From: Seiridium cupressi
Lineage: Eukaryota > Ascomycota > Sordariomycetes > Amphisphaeriales > Sporocadaceae
Direction of reading: 5' to 3'
Assembly: GCA_036674765.1 (NCBI GenBank)
Contig: JARVKI010000001.1
Location: 496,001 to 560,000 of the forward strand
Length of the DNA: 64,000 bases
The notes under the pieces are model-generated. The model was not told the DNA's origin. It saw nothing but the letters and a program-made list of their open reading frames with translations, and did not search any database. A program made the position numbers and the translations under genes. Below, one piece after another: positions 57,531 to 64,000 of the stretch (positions are counted from its first letter, which is position 1; each line of letters begins with the position of its first letter).

Positions 57531-59406
57531 TTATGCCAGGTCTTTGTGCTCGTACTCGTCACTGCCAGCACCCTTCTCTCCTCCCAACACACCACCTTGC
57601 TGCGCAACACTCTGTCGTTGGGCGAAGGTAGTGCGAGGCATCCAGCCCTTACTCTTTCTCGCAGACTTGACTTCGTTGTACATTTCATCGACTTCCTCCA
57701 AACTGTAACCTTTCGTCTCGTAGATGTAGAAGTAGACGAAAGCGATACACACGAAGCAAAATGCGAACCAGATGAAGAAAATCTTGGACTGGAGATTGGC
57801 GTATCCTGCACCGTAGTTGACAAGGTAGGGTGTTGAGTAGGCAATGGCCCAGTTGAGTAGCCACTGATGCGCGTTAGTATGACGTACTCGTTGGTTTAGG
57901 TATGAAGGTATACGACTTACGTTGGTGGCTGTAGTTATGGACAAACTCTTGGCTCGCGTCTTCAGCGGGAAGATCTCGCCAGTGACAACCCATGCCAGAG
58001 GGCCCCAAGTGGCAGCAAAGAAGAAGATATAGATACACACGAAAGCGATACTGGCCTTCTGTGCGGAAACATTGTAGACGAGAGTGTTACCGAGAGCATC
58101 TTGACCAGTTGTCAAGGTACCGAGCATAGCAACAATAAATTGGCAGACACACATGCCAACCGCACCCCAGAGGAGCAGTGGTCGTCTACCGAATTTGTCA
58201 ATGCCCCACAGACCTGGGAGAGTCGAGACGACGTTGATGCATGAAGTAATCATGGAAATCGTGAAAGCGTCTTGGATGCCGGAGTTCTTGAAATACTGGG
58301 TACCGTACTACAACACTTGAAGTCAGCAAATTCTTCTTTGAGTGTGCTTGGAGAGTTGTTGGAAGATGAAGCACATCTTTCAGGAGCAGAGACGCTCGAT
58401 TAGGAAGTGGTAACTCCTGAAGCAGATTAAAGGGTCAATGGAGTAACTCACGTAGAAGATGAAGTTCACACCCGTCAACTGCTGCAACCCCTGGAGAGCC
58501 ATGCCGGTGAGCTGACGCTTGCGCATCTGACCTCTGAAACAGTCGAGGTAGCTGGCTTTTCCAATGCTCATCTCGAACTCGTGGTTTGCCTTGATCTCAG
58601 TGAGCTCCGCCTTGATTGCTGGTGAATCGACAGGCAGTCTTCGGAGCTTGTGCAACGAACGAGCAGCTTCATCGTATCTGCCCTTTTTGATCAGAAAACG
58701 GGGCGTTTCGGGCAACACGAGTAGGCCGGCGATCAGAATCAAGGCCCACGCAAATTGAACGGCGACGGGAATGCGGTAGCAGCCCGTGTCATTTCGATTC
58801 TGCGTGGCATAGTTGACGATTGCAGCTATGAGTAGACCGATCGTAATAGCAAGCTGATAAGCACCCACGATGGCACCTCGAATCCACTTCGGAGCAGTTT
58901 CGGATTGATAGAGGGGGACAGTTGCGGACAACAGACCGACGCCCAATCCAGCGAAGAACCTGCCGGCCAAAAACAGGGGAAGCGCTGTGGATGCGGTCTG
59001 GAATATGATTCCCAGGATGAAGACAAAGCACGAGCTGATAAGACCCCATCGACGACCAACACTATCAGCCATGATGGAGGAGCCTAGAGCACCAAAGAAA
59101 GTCCCAGCTGAGAGGATGGAAACAATGGCTGAGGACTGGGACGGTGACACGTCTAGGTGTCCTGAGGCATCGCGGTATCCTGTAGAGAAGAGGTTTTGCC
59201 AGTAGGGCATGGCAAGGATACCACCAATGGTTCCTGTATCATACCTAGATAACGAACAGTATTCAGTAGATATTCCTCTCTCACTCGGCATTGTTGACCT
59301 ACCCAAATAGAACACCTCCGAACGCCACGAACAGGCCGATTAGTATAGCTGGCCATGCCTTTCCTTCCTCGCTAGAGGGCTTGACGATGGAAAGCTTTCG
59401 CGCCAT
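57531..59406 (-). CDS. MFS hexose/sugar porter
   Basis: This is a 12-span sugar porter, very likely for hexoses. Exons are 59406-59303, 59244-58452, 58307-57921 and 57863-57531 (538 aa; introns 58, 144 and 57 nt). The start gives MARKLSIVKPSSEEGKAW. Motifs in order are GGVLFGYDTGTIGGI (span 1), DSVGRRWGLISS (motif A), GVGLLSATVPLYQSETAPKW, PETPRFLIKKGRYDEA, LTGMALQGLQQLTGVNFIFY then YGTQYFKNSGIQ, DKFGRRPLLLWG, WVVTGEIFPLKTRAKSLSI, TATNWLLNWAIAY and YIYETKGYSLEEVDEMY. QQLTGVN is typical of hexose-binding members. An AT-alternating TATA-like run lies about 125 bp upstream. Glucose and xylose remain possible substrates. Confidence 0.93.
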
Positions 59407-62136
59407 CTTAATGAGCTTTCAAATGACGTGGGAGGACGGCTTTGCACACCGGAGAACCACGGAATGACAGACAAAAAACGGCTGTGATATGTTCAAAAGG
59501 ATGTTGGGAAAGGATGGATGCCCAGTGGATATATATATCTCTGTAGGATCAGCTGGACACAGACCCCATTCTGAGAAATTTGTATACGGAGCGAATAACA
59601 AAAGGGACAGGCGGACCAGGCTAGGTAAAGGCGACTAAAATACCGTCTGGAACGTGGAAACGGCCATGCCTTCGGACGATCATGAACGAGATTAGCTCCG
59701 GGGTCAACTAGCGCATGGAGAAAAGCGCCATGACTGCGCGAATCTGGGGTCACCCATCCGCACTCCTGCACTCTCAAGTATGAGTAAAGTCTGATTGGAA
59801 ACTAGACAGCTACTGGACTAGAATCACGGGTCTGGCTACCACGGCCGGTCCGATACTAGTGCAGCAAATCAAGAACAAGTCCAGCAGCCATGCAGCGTGA
59901 TACATCTGACATATCCCGCGAGTTAGCTACGCATTAACAAATCAGCTCCATAGACAATAAGGAGATCCAGGGATAAAATGCTCGGCCAATCTGGGGTAGC
60001 CCTCTTGCTAAAGAAAACTTGGCTTGCATGCTAGTGTGCCCCATGTACATATACCTAACGTAGCAACTCAGTCTTGTGGGACGAGATCCTGGGGAAAGTG
60101 ACCCAGTGGCGAGCGAGCAAACGAGAAACTATTCGGACATGGGGAGGGTGCGCTTTGAAAAGACATGCGTAAGCAAGTGCCTTGTCTTTTGGGGACTGAT
60201 GGAGTGCGATGAAGTCGTCTTACTGACCAATTTTTGTAATTTCATTTTTTTAAATCATATATATATATACATGTATATAATAGCATGGAGAAGTGCCCGA
60301 TGGAACGGACGAAGAGGCAGATGACGATATCACTACCGCACCTGCACATAATGGCCTTGCTTGGTTTCGACATGTTGTAACTCAACCCACTTGAGTTTAG
60401 CTCACCTTGAGACAAGGTTGTGTGGTTGGACATGGCGAGACTTGCAAGGGTTCGAACTGCCGCACTTACACCTACCCCCAATCGAGAAGTACGTACCCAG
60501 TCGAGTGATTGTAGACACGGCGTCGGGCAGGCCGTAGAAAGTGTCAACGGTAAATGAGCTTGATCTTCTTACATACTGCAGTCAACAGGTCCACTACGCC
60601 AGACCACAGTGGGCACTTGCGCTTGTGCCTATGACAACAGTGGCCGCAGTCTCGATCATGTACTAGAGTAATACTCCGCGTTGAGGGCAAAAGACAGGAG
60701 TTTGGGCTTGGCCATAGCAGGATCGTGATTTGGGAACCCAAAATCCTGATGTAGGCCTTCCCAATGCTGTTGATGCAGGCATGACGCGTGACAACTGGCT
60801 ATCGGCAGGATCATTTGAGATCGATGAGGCCATATGAAGCTACCCCTCACGACCTGGAGATGTTTGGTGGCGGAATAGTCCAGTGCGGAGTAGACTTGAG
60901 GCTCCAAAGCTACCTACTGTATGTGCGTGGACAGAGCTAAGGTAGCTTCGCTGACTTCGAGCTCGCGAACAGTGAACACGTGAAGGTTCAGTAGTGTTGG
61001 GTATGAAGCCGAAAATGCAGTCGAGTGTTCCGTGCTTGCCACCAGCCCCAGCAGGGCCTCGAAGCCAAACTAGGAGTATGGAAATAACGAATACCTGGCT
61101 GCTGGCAACTTCGAGATCCGTAGCCAGACAATGCGCAACCCCAGCCAAGTGCTCCGCAACTTGGGGAAAGGCGGGACCGGATTTATCTCACCAGGAGGCA
61201 CCTCGGCGGTATTGATAGACGGCGACACAGCTTGTCTATAGCCTGCAGGGCGAGCTCTGGGGGCTGGAGCGTGCATAGGTCTCGCCCCTGTTTTCGAGGC
61301 TCGCCGTTTTTCTCGCAACGCCCTTCGGCCTCTTCAGCACCCAGCACCCTGCCGAGCGCCTTCTCCTGAGTGCACACCAAGAGTCGAGGGCTGGGACTGG
61401 CCCATGTATCTTCATAGATGGTGGAATGCCAGACTTGCTAAATTCCAAGCATGCATCCACTGCGAGTCTCAAAGCTTTGGCTGGCGATCATAGCTCTCAA
61501 CGCCAAAAGTCAATCGGGACTGGGCTCGAGTAGCGCGTTGGCGTCCGGCTGGCTGGGTCGATAGACTGGCAGGCAATTCTCCATGCTGCAACTAGGTTTG
61601 GCGGGTCATCCTGACCGCATCGATAGGCTGGGGGCGAGAAGCCACCCGGAAACAAAGACTGTCGGACAAGGCGCCTCTTGGTGCGTTCAAGGCGACCACA
61701 CGCAAGAGCTGAGAATCAAGGCGAAGATAGTACAGACCTCACTCATGCCCAATAGGACGTTTCGTAGCATCACACCTCCAGCTGCTTTAGGTGTGGTCTA
61801 TCATCAGCTATGACCTGAAGCCGTGGGGCCTGTGTACTAGTAGTGCTCACACCGGTGGACAGAATGCGCTAGCCTTGAAATTGCCTAGCGCCGGTAAGTG
61901 AAGATGCTGATCTCTGGGCACCTGGCAGACCTGGCTGCCTGGCGCACAACCAGGGAGATTTAGCGAGCAACCACGCTGGCTTGGTCTGCGGGTTAGTTTT
62001 TGGCTCCTGTACATGGTACGCTCCTCGATTCACAACGCGTCATTGTCATTGTCATGCCCTCAAGCGTGCCTCTTTGACACCATCAGATGGCCTGACAATT
62101 CAAGCACCAAGCACATACCCAAATGCCCGCCGCATC
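59407..62136. other. Long gene-poor spacer (2.7 kb)
   Basis: No supported gene. The left end is the sugar-porter promoter, with ATATATATATC near 59529. An (AT)n run lies at about 60257-60277. Frames of 60-102 codons occur in several overlapping frames without motif. A GGTTCGAA box near 60440 is not accompanied by a tRNA structure. The right end is the rft1 promoter. Confidence 0.5.
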
Positions 62137-63822
62137 ATGGGTGCATCGGCTCAAGGCTCCGCTGTCCGCGGTGCTTCTCTGCTGATCATCCTTCAGATCA
62201 TCTCTCGCGCCATAACATTCATTGCGAATCAGTTACTACTGCGATTCTTGACCGCCAAGCTCCTCGGTGTCTCGACCCAGCTCGAAGTCTACTATCTCTC
62301 CGTGCTCTTTTTTGCACGCGAAAGTCTGCGAGTTGCTATCCAGAGACAAGGCAGCACTGGTGAATCTGCAGCCGACTCGGGAGGGACCGCCAATGGCCCC
62401 AAGACCAGCCATGATAGCCAGTCCGTAGTCAATGTCGGACATTTGGCACTGGTCCTCGGTCTCGGTGTCTCTGTAGCTCTTGGTGGTGCGTATCTGCACT
62501 ACGTCGATCCGGAAACAGCATTGACAGCGTACCTGAGTCCTGCATTGTACATCTATGGACTTGCCGCGATCGTCGAGCTGCTTTCAGAGCCGGCTTTTGT
62601 CGTTCTACAGCATCGACTTCGCTTTGGACCCCGCGCTGCTGCCGAGTCCATTGCCACTTTCTTCCGGTGTCTAGTCACTTTCGGGGCGGCGAATTGGGCA
62701 TGGAGGAATGACCGAGAACTGGGTGTTCTCCCGTTTGCCCTGGGGCAGATGGGTTACGGCATTGGGCTGCTAGCTGTATATCTCTGGTATGGATGGGGCT
62801 TGGCTTCGTCCGAGGGATTCTCCTTGTTTCCGAGAAGGATCACCAGCAGCTCAGAAAGCAACAAATACACCCTTGGTTGCTTCTACACGCCGACTCTTCA
62901 GCTCGCCTCTAGTCTTACGGCTCAATCTTTCGTCAAGCATATCCTCACCCAAGGCGATACCTTTCTGGTCTCCGTCCTCTCAAGCCCACAATCACAAGGT
63001 GTATATGCTCTCGCCAACAATTATGGCAGTCTACTGGCTCGACTGGTTTTCCAGCCAGTGGAAGAGAGCAGCCGGAATTACTTCAGCAAACTACTTTCCA
63101 CATCCGAAGCATCAACCAAAGACGAGAAGGACACATCTGTGCCGGCCAAACTAAGCAAGGAAAACATAAACCGAGCAAAGGCTGATCTTCAGTCCCTATT
63201 CAGGTCTTACATCCTGCTTAGCATACTCGTTGTAACCCTCGGCCCTTTTGGCGCCCCTCTGTTGGTTCAGATCATTGCCGGGAGAGACTGGGCAGCTAGC
63301 GGTGCGGGAGGTGTGCTGGCCCAATATTGCCTATACATCCCACTTCTAGCGCTCAACGGCATCAGTGAGGCCTTCGTCTCCTCCGTGGCATCCAAGAGCG
63401 AAGTGCATCGCCAGAGTCTTTGGATGGGTGCCTTCAGTGTCATGTTCGGTGTCGCTGGATTCGTCTTCCTGCGCGTGCTAGATCTGGGGGCGGTCGGACT
63501 GGTTTATGCCAACAGCATCAACATGCTCTGCCGTATTCTATGGAGCAGCCGGTTTATCTCGGGGTATTTCGGCAGGAATGCGGTGGACTTTGCTTGGGTT
63601 GATGCGATACCTACGGGTTCCGCCATTTATGTGCTTGGCACGGCAGCACTTTGGCAGGCTCTGTACCAAGTCGCCGGTTTGTCTGTTGGTGGTGTTTCGG
63701 ACCATGTGTATGAAGACGTGGCCAAAGTGGTCGGCTTTGCGCTTCCTTATATTGCTTTGATGGCCTATATGGAGAGACGTCTGCTCATTGACAGTTATCG
63801 ATCTGTGAGAGGACGTAGATAG
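62137..63822 (+). CDS. rft1: Rft1, glycolipid translocation protein of the ER
   Basis: This is a multi-span ER membrane protein required for N-linked glycosylation; the family was named for a role in moving Man5GlcNAc2-PP-dolichol across the membrane. It is a single uninterrupted exon of 561 aa. The start chosen is MGASAQGSAVRGASLL; the frame is open further upstream but has no ATG there. Family blocks are ASLLIILQIISRAITFIANQ, LLGVSTQLEVYYLSVLFFAR, ESLRVAIQR, LYIYGLAAIVELLSEPAFVV, FVKHILTQGDTFLVSVLSS, GVYALANNYGSLLARLVFQP and EESSRNYFSKLL. About 12-14 hydrophobic segments are visible. The intronless structure stands out among the multi-exon neighbours. Confidence 0.94.
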   Translation: MGASAQGSAVRGASLLIILQIISRAITFIANQLLLRFLTAKLLGVSTQLEVYYLSVLFFARESLRVAIQRQGSTGESAADSGGTANGPKTSHDSQSVVNVGHLALVLGLGVSVALGGAYLHYVDPETALTAYLSPALYIYGLAAIVELLSEPAFVVLQHRLRFGPRAAAESIATFFRCLVTFGAANWAWRNDRELGVLPFALGQMGYGIGLLAVYLWYGWGLASSEGFSLFPRRITSSSESNKYTLGCFYTPTLQLASSLTAQSFVKHILTQGDTFLVSVLSSPQSQGVYALANNYGSLLARLVFQPVEESSRNYFSKLLSTSEASTKDEKDTSVPAKLSKENINRAKADLQSLFRSYILLSILVVTLGPFGAPLLVQIIAGRDWAASGAGGVLAQYCLYIPLLALNGISEAFVSSVASKSEVHRQSLWMGAFSVMFGVAGFVFLRVLDLGAVGLVYANSINMLCRILWSSRFISGYFGRNAVDFAWVDAIPTGSAIYVLGTAALWQALYQVAGLSVGGVSDHVYEDVAKVVGFALPYIALMAYMERRLLIDSYRSVRGRR

Positions 63823-64000
63823 TGGCAAATCCCACGAAAACTTGTCTATAAGAGTTGATGTCATGAATCAATCCCATCGACGTGAGATTATACGAAATCC
63901 AGACTATGGCAGTGAGCTCAATGCCATGTGTTTCAATTGAGTGTAGATTTTAGACATGTTCATTTTCCGCTATTTGCCTACCATACGCCTTGCGCCTCGA
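63823..64000. other. 3' flank of rft1
   Basis: The last 178 bases show no gene. ATGAATCAATC-type AT-rich sequence is consistent with a polyadenylation region. Confidence 0.4.

Noticed and set aside
60430..60460. GGTTCGAA resembling a tRNA B box
   Set aside because: No A box, no acceptor stem and no cloverleaf could be built around it on either strand.

Overview
This window is nuclear DNA of a filamentous ascomycete (Pezizomycotina). The evidence is many protein-coding genes with short 50-160 nt GT...AG introns, a Zn2Cys6 regulator, fungal sugar porters, a PalI/SUR7-type membrane protein, secreted plant-cell-wall enzymes and decayed transposon-like sequence. I cannot fix the class or species from sequence alone. 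No rRNA gene, tRNA gene or CRISPR array was seen. Exon structures below were built by hand from splice consensus, phase and family conservation; they are predictions.

Layout. 0-16 kb is an accessory region of secreted carbohydrate-active enzymes set in long gene-poor DNA. It holds a dead GH10 xylanase fragment with a decayed CBM1, a hairpin-rich block, a GDSL/SGNH esterase, a membrane-anchored UDP-glycosyltransferase, a textbook solo LTR, an intact GH10 xylanase, a GPI-anchored Ser/Thr-rich protein and a PL4 rhamnogalacturonan lyase. 18-37 kb is a housekeeping core: an acidic conserved protein, an F-box/WD40 protein, a PalI/SUR7-like protein, a four-exon fungal protein, the Ski2 exosome-cofactor helicase, the Csm3/Swi3 fork-protection factor, a complex I 21 kDa subunit and a Zn2Cys6 regulator. 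38-44 kb mixes a secreted FMN-dependent 2-hydroxyacid dehydrogenase with one in-frame stop, the ESCRT-III protein Did2/CHMP1, a 5'-truncated sulfatase pseudogene and long non-coding stretches. 44-64 kb has a DUF427 protein, two sugar porters, one other MFS transporter, a PA/RING-H2 membrane ubiquitin ligase and Rft1, separated by long gene-poor spacers (54-57.5 and 59.4-62.1 kb) with a T43 tract and one copy of a dispersed repeat.

How the genes fit together. Xylanase, esterase, rhamnogalacturonan lyase and two sugar porters fit a saprotroph or plant-associated fungus that breaks down hemicellulose and pectin. They are scattered and on both strands, so this is not a tight cluster. I found no convincing new multi-gene system. 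The most interesting signals are gene decay: a 10-exon dehydrogenase that is intact except for one Gln-to-stop codon, a sulfatase with one stop and one frameshift in otherwise well-kept exons, a xylanase relic whose CBM1 is still readable through stops, and two copies of a dispersed repeat that differ largely by C/T and G/A transitions.
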